Assembly (NCBI RefSeq): GCF_000585995.1
Contig: NZ_CP007410.1
Span: 496,001-560,000 of the forward strand
Length of the DNA stretch: 64,000 bases
Direction of reading: 5' to 3'
DNA from: Pseudomonas brassicacearum
GTDB taxonomy: Bacteria; Pseudomonadota; Gammaproteobacteria; Pseudomonadales; Pseudomonadaceae
Made by a program: the position numbers and the translations under genes. Shown one piece after another: positions 18,030-27,522 of the stretch. Within the stretch, counting starts at the first letter, position 1; each line of letters opens with the position of its first letter. The notes under the pieces were generated by a model that worked only from the letters and a program-made list of their open reading frames with translations, made no database searches and was not told the DNA's origin.

Positions 18030-18290
18030 TCAGGCTACGCTTTTTGCAGTGACGAAGGCCGCAAGGCTTGCCACATTGCTGAAGTGGTTACGGGTGTCCT
18101 TGGCGTCGGCATCGATCTTGATGCCGTACTCCTTCTGGATCGCCAGGCCAAGTTCCAGGGCATCCACCGAGTCCAGGCCCAGGCCTTCGCCGAACAGGGT
18201 CTGGTGGTCGCCGATGTCGTCGATGCTGATGTCCTCAAGGCCCAGGGCGTCGATGATCAGCTTTTTGATGTCACGGTGCAGATCGCTCAT
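18030..18290 (-). CDS. Acyl carrier protein, APE cluster (first ACP)
   Basis: An 86-residue ACP with the attachment serine in GLGLDSVDALEL. The N-terminus MSDLHRDIKKLIIDALGL forms the usual first helix. It overlaps the acyltransferase gene by 20 bp. It works with the adjacent ACP in polyene assembly. Confidence 0.92.
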   Translation of the reverse strand: MSDLHRDIKKLIIDALGLEDISIDDIGDHQTLFGEGLGLDSVDALELGLAIQKEYGIKIDADAKDTRNHFSNVASLAAFVTAKSVA

Positions 18291-19080
18291 CTTCGGCGAG
18301 CTCCTTGATGAAATAGTGGTGCAGAAAATCGTTGAGCCTGCGCGAGGCCTGTGGCGGTGGGCCGAGCGCGGCGAAGGCCTGTGGATCTATATCGGCCCCC
18401 ACGCGAAAACTGAAGTGCACGCGGCGTTGGGGGATGCGATACCAGGGTTCGGCCTTGGTCAGGGTAGTGGGGCGGACCTTGATGGTGACGGGGGTGAGGA
18501 TTTTCGCACCGCGCAGGGCGATGGCCGCTGCGCCCCGATGAAAGGCCGGCGCATGGCCTGGTTGGGTGCGCGTCCCTTCGGGGAACACGATCAGGCTCTG
18601 ACCGTCTTGCAGGGCATCGCTGGCGGCGTCGAGCATGTCCATGCTGCCGTCGTTACTAATGTATTGGGTCGAGCGCAGCGGCCCTCGGGTAAAGGGGTTA
18701 TCCCACAGGCTTTGCTTGACCACGCAGTTGGCGTCGGGCACTAGCCCGATCAGGAACACCACGTCGATCAGCGACGGGTGGTTGGCGATGATCATCTGCC
18801 CGGGCCGACCGAGTTTTTCGGCGCCATCGATTTGATAAGTGAGCACGCCGGTGCGGGCCATGAACCGGATAAAGAACCAGAACAACCGTCCGACCGTGCG
18901 ACGGGCCCGTTGTCGGTGGGCATGGGCATCGCCGGGCAGCCAGGCCAGTAACGGAAACACCAGCAACCGCAGACACAGCCCGCCCAGCCCGAACAGGGCG
19001 AAGCTTGCGGCGGTCGCGAGCAGGCGCCAGTAATAGGCGTCGCGATATTTACCGGTCACCGGCTGTGTTGCCAGGTCCAT
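18271..19080 (-). CDS. 1-acylglycerol-3-phosphate acyltransferase-like protein, APE cluster
   Basis: A 269-residue PlsC-type acyltransferase with an N-terminal hydrophobic segment, the HX4D motif in ANHPSLID and the glycerolipid-binding motif FPEGTRT. It would transfer an acyl (possibly polyene) chain to a lipid or sugar acceptor at the inner face of the membrane. It overlaps the chain-length-factor gene by 25 bp and the first ACP gene by 20 bp. Confidence 0.87.
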   Translation of the reverse strand: MDLATQPVTGKYRDAYYWRLLATAASFALFGLGGLCLRLLVFPLLAWLPGDAHAHRQRARRTVGRLFWFFIRFMARTGVLTYQIDGAEKLGRPGQMIIANHPSLIDVVFLIGLVPDANCVVKQSLWDNPFTRGPLRSTQYISNDGSMDMLDAASDALQDGQSLIVFPEGTRTQPGHAPAFHRGAAAIALRGAKILTPVTIKVRPTTLTKAEPWYRIPQRRVHFSFRVGADIDPQAFAALGPPPQASRRLNDFLHHYFIKELAEDERSAP

Positions 19081-19784
19081 ACACGATTCTTCCAGGCATG
19101 TTGGCAGGTGCTCTTGTTGTCCAGCAGCGTACGTAACAAATCCAGGGCATGGGGCCAGTCGCTGCCCGGCATTTGACCGGCCTGGGCAGCCAGGTCCAAT
19201 CGCCAGTCGTCGCCAGGGGTCAGCAGCAGGCCCACCGCATAGGGAAACGGTACGTCGTTGACCCAGGGGGCATACACCTGGGGTGGCTGTTCTTCGGTGA
19301 TCACCAGCAGCACGGCCGGTGCGCCTTCGTTCAACAGCGCGGCGGCTTCCAGCACGCCATGTTCCAGCCCGTCACCCGTGGCGGCCAGGGCGGTCATCTC
19401 GCTGGTTTCGCCGCGCATGATCGACCACAGGCCGATCACCGCGTTGTGCACCGACAGGCTGAACTGGGTGGGCGACAAAGGTTGGTCGGCCGCCAGGTCC
19501 TTGAGAATCTCGAAAGTGCGCGGGGTTTCGCCGTGGCGGGAAATAAAGACCAACGGTAGGTTGGGACGCCCCTCGGCCAGCGGCCAGCCGACACTGAAGG
19601 CCATCCGCGCCAGACGGCTGAGGCGCCGACGCTGCATGGCTGGCAGAAACGATACGTCAGGGGCGGCATCGCTGGCGGCTAGCACGACCGGCTGTCGGCT
19701 CCACGCCTGCCAATCGTCCACGCTTTCGAGCCCCGGGGCCCACGCGCGCCATTGGGCGATATTGAAATTGATCACAAAATTCAT
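19056..19784 (-). CDS. Ketosynthase chain-length-factor-like protein, first gene of the APE operon
   Basis: A 242-residue protein of the short ketoacyl-synthase-like group (PF13723 type) seen at the head of APE clusters. It corresponds to an N-terminal KS half: the segment where KS proteins have the nucleophile (TACxS) reads SLSVHNAVIG with no cysteine, and the C-terminal His-containing half is absent. It therefore cannot condense substrates and is likely a partner of one of the ketosynthases. The ATG at 19784 has AGGGG upstream; a longer frame to 19811 lacks support. Confidence 0.82.
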   Translation of the reverse strand: MNFVINFNIAQWRAWAPGLESVDDWQAWSRQPVVLAASDAAPDVSFLPAMQRRRLSRLARMAFSVGWPLAEGRPNLPLVFISRHGETPRTFEILKDLAADQPLSPTQFSLSVHNAVIGLWSIMRGETSEMTALAATGDGLEHGVLEAAALLNEGAPAVLLVITEEQPPQVYAPWVNDVPFPYAVGLLLTPGDDWRLDLAAQAGQMPGSDWPHALDLLRTLLDNKSTCQHAWKNRVWTWQHSR

Positions 19785-20135
19785 CCCACCCCTGCGGGCT
19801 TTTATTGTCACGGTTCAGTGGTTTGATCCGCGTCCATCCCTGCATGGCCTTGAGACCCAAGTGGCGCGCATTATCCCGGTGCGGCTGGCTTGTAGCAAAT
19901 ATTGGTTACATTTTGCTCAAACGAAATATGCTCGTTGGTCCGCTCAACATCGGCCCGGGATCATTATCGCGATCGTGACGAGCCTGTCTGTCGGTTGTTT
20001 CCGTCATTTTTCAGGCAAATTGACGCCTCATCGAATGAAAAAGCCACAGGCGCTGTGGTCCATCTGCACGGAAGGTAGCGAAGCAGTGTCGTGGCCTACT
20101 ACACTCGGGAATCTTTGATACACGGAGGTTTTGAC
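19785..20135. promoter_or_regulatory. Divergent intergenic region between the APE operon and parA
   Basis: About 350 bp without a gene. It must hold the promoter of the APE operon (minus strand) and of parA (plus strand). An AT-rich stretch near 19890-19930 is a reasonable promoter location for the APE operon, but no clear -35/-10 pair can be assigned by eye. A perfect CCACAG-gcg-CTGTGG palindrome lies at 20044-20058. The parA ribosome site GGAGG is at 20123-20127. Confidence 0.45.
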
Positions 20136-20902
20136 ATGCGGCGTGTGGTGTTCAATCAGAAGGGGGGGTGGGCAAGTCCAGCATCGCCTGTAATCTGGCG
20201 GCGGTCAGCGCCAGCGAGGGTTATCGCACGCTGTTGGTGGACCTGGATGCCCAGGCCAACTCCACTCAATACCTGACGGGCCTGACCGGCGATGACATTC
20301 CCATGGGCATTGCCGAATTCTTCAAGCAAACCCTGTCGTCCGGGCCGTTCTCGAAAAAGAACAAGGTGGATATCTACGAAACGCCGTTCGACAACCTGCA
20401 TGTCATCACCGCCACCGCAGAGCTGACGGATTTGCAGCCCAAGCTTGAGGCAAAACACAAGATCAACAAGCTGCGCAAGCTGCTCGAAGAGTTGGAGGAG
20501 GATTACGACCGGATTTACCTGGACACCCCGCCGTCTCTGAACTTCTATGCGGTTTCAGCGTTGATTGCCGCCGACCGGGTGCTGATCCCCTTCGATTGCG
20601 ACAGCTTCTCCCGTCAGGCGCTGTATGGTTTGCTGGCGGAAATCGAAGAGCTCAAGGACGACCATAACGAAGGCCTGGAAGTCGAAGGCATCGTGGTCAA
20701 CCAGTTCCAGGCCCGCGCCAGCCTGCCACAACAGATTCTTGATGAACTGATTGCCGAAGGCCTGCCGGTATTGCCGGTGTACCTGAGCAGTTCGGTGCGG
20801 ATGCGTGAATCCCACCAGGCAAGCCTGCCGCTGATCCACTTGGACCCGCGGCACAAGCTGACCCAGCAGTTCGTGGAGTTGCATGGATTGCTGGAAAGCT
20901 GA
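20136..20902 (+). CDS. ParA-family ATPase with an apparent frameshift in Walker A
   Basis: The gene starts with ATG at 20136 (GGAGG 8 nt upstream) and reads MRRVVFNQKGG; the frame then shifts by one base within the run of seven G at 20162-20168. The remainder (VGKSSIACNLAAVSASEG onward to 20902) is a complete ParA/MinD-like ATPase: Walker A end GKSS, LLVDLDAQANS, YLDTPPSLNF, and GIVVNQFQARASLPQQ. The expected codons AAG GGC GGG GTG GGC are present minus one C. The alternative is a GTG start at 20168, but that removes the first half of the P-loop, so the product would not bind ATP. It is either a disabled gene or a sequencing error in the G run. No parB follows, so it is an orphan. Confidence 0.75.
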
Positions 20903-20918
20903 GGACGGCCCTTTGCGA

Positions 20919-21920
20919 TCAGCTGATTTTGCTGAGGTAAGGTGGCAAGTCTTGCTCCGGCACGACCGACAGCACCTTGAGGCGTTGCAGCATGCGTTGC
21001 CGGGCGCGGTGCAAATGCTCCTTGAGGTTCAGCGCGGCGGCGTCGAAGGCCCCGTGTAATAGCAGTTCCAGAATCAGGCGGTGCTCGGCCAGCATGGCGG
21101 GGTCCGCGCCGATTCCCAGCAGTCGGGAAAAAATCCGGCTGATGATCATCGGGCTCTGGGCCTGGCGAATCAGTGCTGCCATTTTGCGATTCTGCAGGCC
21201 GCTGAGGCAGTGCTGGTGCAGGTCTTCCTCGATACGCTGGATCGTCTCTTCCGGGCAATGCTCAGCCTGTTGCGCCTGGGTCACCCGTTCCAGCATGGCT
21301 TGCAGTTGCTCACGGCTCAGCCCAGGCGCGCTTTGACGTAGCGCCTCGGGCTCCAGGCAGGCGCGCAATTCATAATCTTCGGTGACTTCACGGGCGGTGA
21401 GCGGGCCGGCCAGCCATTGTGAATAGGGCTCTTTTTCCAGCAGGCCCCGATCCCTCAGGCGCATCAAGGCTTCTCGCACCACGGCCCGGCTCACGCCGTA
21501 ATGCTCGGCGGCGGCTTGTTCATCGAGGCGGTAGTGGCCGAAGGTAATGCAGGTCAGCAGCGCGCTGCCGATTTCCTCGTGGATCCGCTCCCCCAGTGGC
21601 CGCGTGTCCACCAGTTCTTCGCCGCTCGCCAGGCCCAGGTGGGCATGGCTCAAGGGCAGGCGTAGCGGCTCGATATCCAGGCCCAGGGGGTTGATCAAGT
21701 ACCCACGCCCGTCAAAACGACGGATCAACCGCTCTTCGTGCAACAGATCCAGCGCCTTGCGCACCGGCACACGGCTGGTGCCGAACAGCTCGGCCAGCGG
21801 CGCTTCCAGTAAGACCAAACCTTGCAGCGCGGTGCCCTCGGTGATTGCGTCACGCAATACCTGATGAATCATCGCGTAGCGCGACGCGGTGCGTGGGTCT
21901 TGGGCTGGCGCTGCTTTCAT
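20919..21920 (-). CDS. GntR-family regulator with two winged-helix domains and an FCD-like C-terminus
   Basis: A 333-residue regulator. Residues about 14-75 form one GntR winged helix (LAELFGTSRVPVRKALDLLHEE then GRGYLI), and residues about 112-170 form a second (AAEHYGVSRAVVREALMRLRDR). The rest is an all-helical FCD-like effector domain. A normal FadR-type regulator has one winged helix of about 60 residues in about 230 residues; the tandem arrangement is unusual. The start at 21920 has GAGGA about 5 nt upstream. It is divergent from the amidase operon, which it probably controls through the palindromes in the gap. It converges with parA (16 bp apart). Confidence 0.85.
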   Translation of the reverse strand: MKAAPAQDPRTASRYAMIHQVLRDAITEGTALQGLVLLEAPLAELFGTSRVPVRKALDLLHEERLIRRFDGRGYLINPLGLDIEPLRLPLSHAHLGLASGEELVDTRPLGERIHEEIGSALLTCITFGHYRLDEQAAAEHYGVSRAVVREALMRLRDRGLLEKEPYSQWLAGPLTAREVTEDYELRACLEPEALRQSAPGLSREQLQAMLERVTQAQQAEHCPEETIQRIEEDLHQHCLSGLQNRKMAALIRQAQSPMIISRIFSRLLGIGADPAMLAEHRLILELLLHGAFDAAALNLKEHLHRARQRMLQRLKVLSVVPEQDLPPYLSKIS

Positions 21921-22042
21921 CGATTCCTCTGGGCGTGTCGGTGATGGCGGGATTCTCTCACAGTGTCCTGTGTCACTGAGGGTCACATTGGCGCGCCCTT
22001 TCGTGGGGCCCGCTCCATCAAAGCGTTACTTTTCTGCACCTA

Positions 22043-22069
22043 AATGTATCTTTTATAAAAATATACATT
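22043..22069. promoter_or_regulatory. Candidate GntR operator, palindrome 1
   Basis: A 27-bp imperfect palindrome centred at 22056 with 11 of 13 positions paired. The left arm reads AATGTATCTTTTA, the right arm ends ATATACATT. It lies 123 bp upstream of the GntR start and in the gap shared with the amidase operon. TGTAT/ATACA half-sites are common for FCD-type GntR regulators. A 160-bp stretch (22070-22222) with no visible gene separates it from palindrome 2. Confidence 0.6.
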
Positions 22070-22222
22070 AGCTAAGCATCCCATCCAGGTTTTGACCAGC
22101 ACCAGGCTCATCCACCGCATGGACGCCGCTCTAAGCCGGTGATTCCAGGCCGTTGGCAGATAGAAGGAGGCGACGAGTATTCAGCGACGCCAGAATAGCT
22201 GGCATGGAATCTGCTCCGTATA

Positions 22223-22249
22223 AATGTATATTTTAATAATTGATACGTT
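22223..22249. promoter_or_regulatory. Candidate GntR operator, palindrome 2
   Basis: A 27-bp element whose left arm AATGTATATTTTA repeats that of palindrome 1 except for one base; 9 of 13 positions pair with the right arm, which ends TTGATACGTT. It ends 5 bp before the proposed amidase start, so a bound regulator would block transcription or initiation. Confidence 0.55.
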
Positions 22250-22254
22250 TTCGG

Positions 22255-23628
22255 ATGCCCTTGCCCATGAATTCATTTTCCTCGCCCGATGCCATCGCGC
22301 TTGCCGAAGCCTTCGCCTCGGGGCGTACCGACCCGGTCCAAGTGCTGGAGCAAGCGCTGGAGCAAGCCGCGCGTGCCGAACATGTGTTCGTGTCGCTGAC
22401 CGAAGCCCGGGCCCGGCGCGAAGCGCAGGCCTCGGCGGCGCGCTGGCGTGCCGGGCAACCGCTGAGTGGCTTCGATGGCGTGCCGCTGGCTTGGAAGGAC
22501 CTGTTCGACGTGGCCGGCAGTGTCACCACCGCGGCAGCGGCGGTGCGTCGGGATGCACCGCCCGCGCTGTTGGACGCCGCCAGTGTCAGTCTGCTTAGCC
22601 GAGCGGGCATGGTCTGCCTGGGCAAGACCAACCTCAGCGAGTTCGCCTATTCAGGGCTCGGCCTCAACCCGCACTTTGGCACGCCGGTCAACCCGTACAG
22701 CGATGCGCAGCCACGCATCCCCGGCGGCTCCTCCAGCGGTTCGGCGGTGGCGGTCGCGGCGGGCATCGTGCCGATCGCCATGGGCACCGATACCGCCGGT
22801 TCGATCCGCGTCCCGGCGGCTTTCAACGCTCTGGTGGGGTTTCGCGCCAGCTCCCGTCGTTACAGTCGCGACGGGGTGTTTCCCCTGGCCCACAGCATCG
22901 ACAGCGTCGGCCCGTTGACTCGTAGCGTGCGTGACGCCTGGATGATCGACGAACTGCTTCAGGGGCGCGATCCACGACAAACGCCACCGGTGCGCAGCCT
23001 GGCCGGGCAGCGTTTCTGGGTCGAGCAAGCGGTGCTGGAGGATGCCCGTGTCGAGGCTGCGGTGCAGGCCAATGTGCAGGCCGGTATCCAGGCGTTGCGC
23101 ACGGCCGGGGCGCTGGTGGAAATTCGGCCATTGCCCGCTTTCCAGGCCAGCCTCGCGCTGATCCGCGACCACGGCTGGCTGGGGGCGGCCGAAGCATTCG
23201 CCTTGCATGAGGCTCTGCTCGACAGCGCCGATGCCGAACGCCTCGACCCGCGGGTACGCCGACGGCTCGAAGCGGCGCGGCCCATGACCGCCAGCCAGGT
23301 GCTCAAACTCTACGACGCCCGATCGACCTTGCAGCGCCAACTCGTCGAGGAGCTCGACGGCGCGGTGCTGATCACGCCGACCGTGGCCCACGTCGCCCCG
23401 CCGTTGGCGCCTTTGGAAACCGACGACGAACTGTTTATCCGCACCAATCTCGCCACCCTGAGGCTGACGATGCCCGGCAGCTTGCTCGACATGCCCGGCG
23501 TCAACCTGCCCAGCGGCCGTGACCGCCAGGGGCTGCCCACTGGCCTGCTGCTTAGCGTGCCCCAAGGCGAGGATGCCCGGCTCTTGCGGGTCGCGCGCTC
23601 GGTCGAGGCGACGCTGACCAATTCCTGA
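22255..23628 (+). CDS. Amidase-signature (AS) family amidase
   Basis: A 457-residue amidase of the GatA/AS family that hydrolyses a C-N amide bond. The Ser-cisSer-Lys triad is visible: Lys in PLAWKDLFDV, cis-Ser in PGGSSSGSAVAVAAG and the nucleophile Ser in GTDTAGSIRVPAAF. It is cytoplasmic, with no signal peptide. Start: ATG at 22255 or 22267; neither has a strong ribosome site, which is unusual for the operon's first gene. It heads an eight-gene operon with a NodB-fold hydrolase next. If that enzyme opens cyclic imides, this amidase could hydrolyse the resulting half-amide. The true substrate is not known. Confidence 0.85.
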   Translation: MPLPMNSFSSPDAIALAEAFASGRTDPVQVLEQALEQAARAEHVFVSLTEARARREAQASAARWRAGQPLSGFDGVPLAWKDLFDVAGSVTTAAAAVRRDAPPALLDAASVSLLSRAGMVCLGKTNLSEFAYSGLGLNPHFGTPVNPYSDAQPRIPGGSSSGSAVAVAAGIVPIAMGTDTAGSIRVPAAFNALVGFRASSRRYSRDGVFPLAHSIDSVGPLTRSVRDAWMIDELLQGRDPRQTPPVRSLAGQRFWVEQAVLEDARVEAAVQANVQAGIQALRTAGALVEIRPLPAFQASLALIRDHGWLGAAEAFALHEALLDSADAERLDPRVRRRLEAARPMTASQVLKLYDARSTLQRQLVEELDGAVLITPTVAHVAPPLAPLETDDELFIRTNLATLRLTMPGSLLDMPGVNLPSGRDRQGLPTGLLLSVPQGEDARLLRVARSVEATLTNS

Positions 23629-23665
23629 TTGATGTTTAAACAACCACCACAACCGGAGGCCGATC

Positions 23666-24547
23666 ATGGCTAAAGATATTCTTTGTGCATTTGGGGTCGA
23701 TGTAGACGCCGTGGCGGGCTGGCTCGGCTCCTATGGCGGTGAAGATTCGCCCGACGATATTTCCCGGGGCCTGTTTGCCGGTGAAATCGGCGCGCCGCGG
23801 CTGCTCAAACTGTTCGAGCGCTACGGCCTGCGCACTACCTGGTTTATTCCCGGGCATTCCCTGGAGACCTTTCCCGAGCAGATGAAAGCCGTGGCCGACG
23901 CGGGCCACGAGATCGGTGTGCACGGCTATAGCCACGAAAACCCCATCGCAATGACCCCGCAACAGGAAGAAGCGGTGCTCGACAAGTCCATCGAGTTGAT
24001 TACCCAGGTGACCGGCAAGCGGCCTACCGGCTACGTCGCACCCTGGTGGGAATTCAGCAAAGTGACCAACGAGCTGCTGCTCAAGAAAGGCATCAAGTAC
24101 GACCACAGCCTGATGCACAACGACTTCCATCCCTACTACGTTCGCGTTGGCGACAGCTGGACCAAGATCGACTACAGCCAACACCCGGACACCTGGATGA
24201 AGCCGCTGGTGCGTGGCCAGGAAACCGACTTGGTGGAGGTCCCGGCGAACTGGTACCTCGACGATTTGCCACCGATGATGTTCATCAAGAAGTCGCCCAA
24301 CAGCCACGGTTTCGTCAATCCACGGCACCTCGAGGAGATGTGGCGCGATCAGTTCGACTGGGTCTATCGCGAACACGAGCATGCCGTGTTCACCATGACC
24401 ATCCACCCCGACGTCTCCGGGCGTCCCCAGGTGCTGCTGATGCTGGAGCGCCTGATCGAACACATTCAGGGCCATGCCGGCGTGCGCTTCGTCACGTTCG
24501 ATGAAATTGCCGATGACTTCATTCGTCGCAACCCCCGCAGCCGCTGA
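23666..24547 (+). CDS. NodB-fold hydrolase, cyclic-imidase / PgdA-like
   Basis: A 293-residue polysaccharide-deacetylase-fold protein without a signal peptide. The metal site is recognisable: Asp in FGVDVDA (12-14) and the HxxxH motif HGYSHE (His86, His90); IHPDVSG lies near the end. The lack of export signal argues against a cell-wall deacetylase. From general knowledge, PuuE-type allantoinase and bacterial cyclic imide hydrolase share this fold, and the length and N-terminus suit them. I infer a cytoplasmic cyclic amide or imide hydrolase. It is 37 bp after the amidase gene and 27 bp before the transporter gene. Confidence 0.78.
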   Translation: MAKDILCAFGVDVDAVAGWLGSYGGEDSPDDISRGLFAGEIGAPRLLKLFERYGLRTTWFIPGHSLETFPEQMKAVADAGHEIGVHGYSHENPIAMTPQQEEAVLDKSIELITQVTGKRPTGYVAPWWEFSKVTNELLLKKGIKYDHSLMHNDFHPYYVRVGDSWTKIDYSQHPDTWMKPLVRGQETDLVEVPANWYLDDLPPMMFIKKSPNSHGFVNPRHLEEMWRDQFDWVYREHEHAVFTMTIHPDVSGRPQVLLMLERLIEHIQGHAGVRFVTFDEIADDFIRRNPRSR

Positions 24548-24574
24548 GCCGGCATTTAATCGAGGCGTGTTCTC

Positions 24575-25915
24575 ATGTCCATCTACAACAAACTCGACCT
24601 GACTGGTTGGAAACCCGAGCAATTGACTCCGGCTCAGGTGCGCTTCGCCACCTGGATCGCTTTTTTTGCCTGGGTGTTTGCGGTCTACGACTTCATTCTG
24701 TTCGGCACGTTGTTGCCGGAAATCGGCCGGCACTTCAATTGGAGCGAAGTCGAGCAGGCCGAAATCGCCACCTGGGTGGCGGTCGGCACGGCGGTGGTGG
24801 CGTTGGCCATTGGTCCCCTGGTGGACCGCCTGGGCCGGCGCATGGGGATCATCTTCACTGTCAGCGGCGCAGCGATCTGTTCGGCACTGACGGCCATCGG
24901 CGGTGCCTGGGGCAAGTCGCCGTTGATCCTGATCCGTTCTCTGGGCGGGTTGGGTTATGCGGAGGAGACCGTCAATGCCACCTATCTGAGCGAGCTTTAC
25001 GCCGCCTCCGATGACCCGAGACTGGCCAAACGACGTGGTTTCATCTACAGCCTGGTGCAGGGTGGCTGGCCGGTGGGCGCGCTGACCGCCGCCGGGTTGA
25101 CCGCCGTGCTGCTGCCGACCATCGGCTGGCAGGGCTGTTTTATCTTTGCGGCGATCCCGGCCATCGTCATTGCGATCATGGCGCGCAAGCTCAAGGAAAG
25201 CCCGCAGTTCCAGATCCACCAGCGCATCGGCCAGTTGCGCAAGAGCGGCGCGGTTGCCGATGCCCAAGCGGTGGCGTCCACCTACGGCGTCGATTACGAG
25301 GAACACAGCAAGGCCGGCCTCGCGGCGGCCTTTCGCGGCACATCGCGACGCGCGACGCTGGTGATCGGCGCGGCGATCCTGCTCAACTGGGCGGCGATCC
25401 AGGTGTTCAGCGTGCTCGGCACCACGGTGATCGTCAGCGTGCACCATATCTCCTTCGAAAACTCGTTGATCATCCTGGTGCTCTCCAACCTGGTGGGCTA
25501 CTGCGGTTACCTGAGCCATGGCTGGATGGGCGACAAGATTGGCCGGCGCAATGTCATCGCGTTGGGCTGGATGCTGGGTGGGCTGTCGTTTGCCGGCATG
25601 CTCTACGGTCCGAGCAACCTGCCGATGGTGGTCGGCCTTTACAGTCTGGGCCTGTTCTTCCTGATCGGGCCCTATTCGGCGGCGCTGTTTTTCATCGGTG
25701 AGAGTTTCCCCACCAGCATCCGCGCCACGGGCGGCGCGATTATCCATGCCATGGGGCCGATCGGCGCGGTGCTGGCCGGGTTCGGTGCCACCCAGGTGTT
25801 GTCGGCGGGGGGCAACTGGCAGACCTCGGCGCTGTACTTCGGCGCGCTGCCTTGTTTCCTCTCCGGTGCGCTGATGTTCGCGGCGCGCCACGTCCGTCCG
25901 GAAACCGTGAAGTAA
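24575..25915 (+). CDS. MFS transporter (metabolite:H+ symporter type)
   Basis: A 446-residue major facilitator with 12 predicted helices. The loop 2-3 motif [12 protein letters not shown] and a DKIGRRN repeat in the second half are present, along with an [12 protein letters not shown] segment, as in sugar/aromatic-acid symporters. A cytoplasmic loop of about 50 residues separates the halves. It probably imports the substrate of the amidase and NodB-fold enzymes encoded upstream. Confidence 0.85.
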   Translation: MSIYNKLDLTGWKPEQLTPAQVRFATWIAFFAWVFAVYDFILFGTLLPEIGRHFNWSEVEQAEIATWVAVGTAVVALAIGPLVDRLGRRMGIIFTVSGAAICSALTAIGGAWGKSPLILIRSLGGLGYAEETVNATYLSELYAASDDPRLAKRRGFIYSLVQGGWPVGALTAAGLTAVLLPTIGWQGCFIFAAIPAIVIAIMARKLKESPQFQIHQRIGQLRKSGAVADAQAVASTYGVDYEEHSKAGLAAAFRGTSRRATLVIGAAILLNWAAIQVFSVLGTTVIVSVHHISFENSLIILVLSNLVGYCGYLSHGWMGDKIGRRNVIALGWMLGGLSFAGMLYGPSNLPMVVGLYSLGLFFLIGPYSAALFFIGESFPTSIRATGGAIIHAMGPIGAVLAGFGATQVLSAGGNWQTSALYFGALPCFLSGALMFAARHVRPETVK

Positions 25916-25926
25916 GGAGGCCCCTC

Positions 25927-26688
25927 ATGACCCGTAGAGTTGCATTGATTACCGGTGCCGCCAGCGGCATCGGCCAGGCCCTTGCCGTGGCGTATGCCCG
26001 CCACGGTGTGGCCGTGGCCGCAGGCTACTTGCCGGCGGCCCCCCACGACCCGCAAGACACCCGCCAACAGATCGAGGCGTTGGGTGGCGAATGCCTGATG
26101 CTGCCACTGGACGTGACCGACACTCGCTCGGTGGATAACCTGGCCGAGCAGGCGTTCAGCACCTTCGGGCGTCTCGATTACGCGGTGGCCAACGCTGGCC
26201 TGCTGCGCCGCGCGCCCCTGTTGGAAATGAACGACGAGGCCTGGAACGCCATGCTCGATGTCGATCTGACCGGGGTGATGCGCACCTTCCGCGCCAGCGT
26301 TCGCTACATGACCGAAGGCGGTGCGTTGGTGGCGATTTCTTCGATCGCCGGCGGTGTGTATGGCTGGCAGGACCACTCTCATTACGCCGCGGCCAAGGCC
26401 GGTGTGCCGGGCCTATGCCGTTCTCTGGCGGTCGAGTTGGCCGGGCAGGGCATTCGCTGCAATGCGGTGATCCCGGGCCTGATCGAGACGCCGCAGTCAT
26501 TGGACAGTAAAAACTCCCTCGGGCCCGAAGGCCTGGCCAAGGCGGCCCGGGCGATTCCGCTAGGGCGAGTCGGCCGCGCCGATGAGGTGGCGTCGCTGGT
26601 GCGGTTCTTGACCAGCGACGAGTCCAGCTACCTGACGGGCCAGAGCATCATCATTGATGGCGGCCTGACCGTGCGTTGGCCGGATTGA
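25927..26688 (+). CDS. Short-chain dehydrogenase/reductase
   Basis: A 253-residue classical SDR: cofactor motif [17 protein letters not shown], the Ser in ISSIAGG and the catalytic pair in YAAAKAG. The C-terminus ([19 protein letters not shown]) is typical. The ATG at 25927 follows TAAGGAGG, 11 nt after the transporter stop, so the extended frame upstream is rejected. The substrate is unknown; it may oxidise or reduce a product of the imide/amide pathway. Confidence 0.88.
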   Translation: MTRRVALITGAASGIGQALAVAYARHGVAVAAGYLPAAPHDPQDTRQQIEALGGECLMLPLDVTDTRSVDNLAEQAFSTFGRLDYAVANAGLLRRAPLLEMNDEAWNAMLDVDLTGVMRTFRASVRYMTEGGALVAISSIAGGVYGWQDHSHYAAAKAGVPGLCRSLAVELAGQGIRCNAVIPGLIETPQSLDSKNSLGPEGLAKAARAIPLGRVGRADEVASLVRFLTSDESSYLTGQSIIIDGGLTVRWPD

Positions 26689-26758
26689 AGTCGGGCGTCA
26701 CAGTTGTGTTTTCAATGGATGGCCGTCCATGTTTGCCTTGGATCTGGAGGATTTTCCC

Positions 26759-27508
26759 ATGCAACAACTGTTCAACCGCCGCGCCGTGATCACCGGCGCC
26801 GGCAGCGGCATCGGTGCTGCCATCGCGCGGGCTTATGCCGCGCAAGGCGCGCGCCTGGTGCTGGCCGATCGCGATGCAGAACGCTTGTCCACCACCGCAA
26901 AGGACTGTCGCGCGCTGGCGGTCGAGGTGTACGAGTGCGTGGCCGATGTCGGCACGCTCGAAGGGGCCCAGGCTGGGGTCGATGCGTGCGTCGAGCACTT
27001 TGGCGGTATCGATATTCTGGTCAACAACGCCGGTATGCTGACCCAGGCGCGCTGCACCGAGCTGAGCATCGACATGTGGAACGACATGCTCCGGGTCGAC
27101 TTGACCAGCGTGTTCATCGCCAGTCAGCGAGCCTTGCCCCACATGCTGGCGCAGCGCTGGGGACGGATCATCAACGTCGCCTCGCAATTGGGCATCAAAG
27201 GCGGGGCCGAACTCAGTCACTACGCGGCGGCCAAGGCTGGGGTGATCGGTTTTACCAAGTCACTGGCCTTGGAAGTGGCCGCCGACAATGTGTTGGTCAA
27301 CGCCATCGCCCCCGGGCCGATCGAAACACCGCTGGTGGCCGGCATCAGCGAAAGCTGGAAACAGGCCAAGTCCGCCGAGCTGCCGTTGCGACGCTTCGGC
27401 CTGGCCACGGAAGTGGCGCCCACCGCCGTACTGCTGGCCAGTGACCCGGGAGGCAACCTGTTCGTGGGGCAAACCCTGGGACCGAACGCTGGCGACGTCA
27501 TGCCATGA
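26759..27508 (+). CDS. Short-chain dehydrogenase/reductase (second)
   Basis: A 249-residue classical SDR with TGAGSGIGAAIARAYA, LVNNAG, the Ser in NVASQLG and YAAAKAG. The start MQQLFNRRAVITG (26759) has GGAGG 8 nt upstream; the 10-residue upstream extension is rejected. It lies 70 bp after the first SDR and is clearly different from it, so the operon encodes two redox steps or two specificities. Confidence 0.88.
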   Translation: MQQLFNRRAVITGAGSGIGAAIARAYAAQGARLVLADRDAERLSTTAKDCRALAVEVYECVADVGTLEGAQAGVDACVEHFGGIDILVNNAGMLTQARCTELSIDMWNDMLRVDLTSVFIASQRALPHMLAQRWGRIINVASQLGIKGGAELSHYAAAKAGVIGFTKSLALEVAADNVLVNAIAPGPIETPLVAGISESWKQAKSAELPLRRFGLATEVAPTAVLLASDPGGNLFVGQTLGPNAGDVMP

Positions 27509-27522
27509 AGGAGTGCTGAAGC

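Noticed and set aside
23666..24547. Peptidoglycan or chitin deacetylase
   Set aside because: No signal peptide, and the neighbours are a cytoplasmic amidase, a transporter and a metallochaperone, which fit a small-molecule hydrolase better.
23636..25891. A 751-codon minus-strand frame opposite the NodB-fold and MFS genes
   Set aside because: It crosses two genes that have clear families and is rich in His, Gln and Arg typical of antisense frames.
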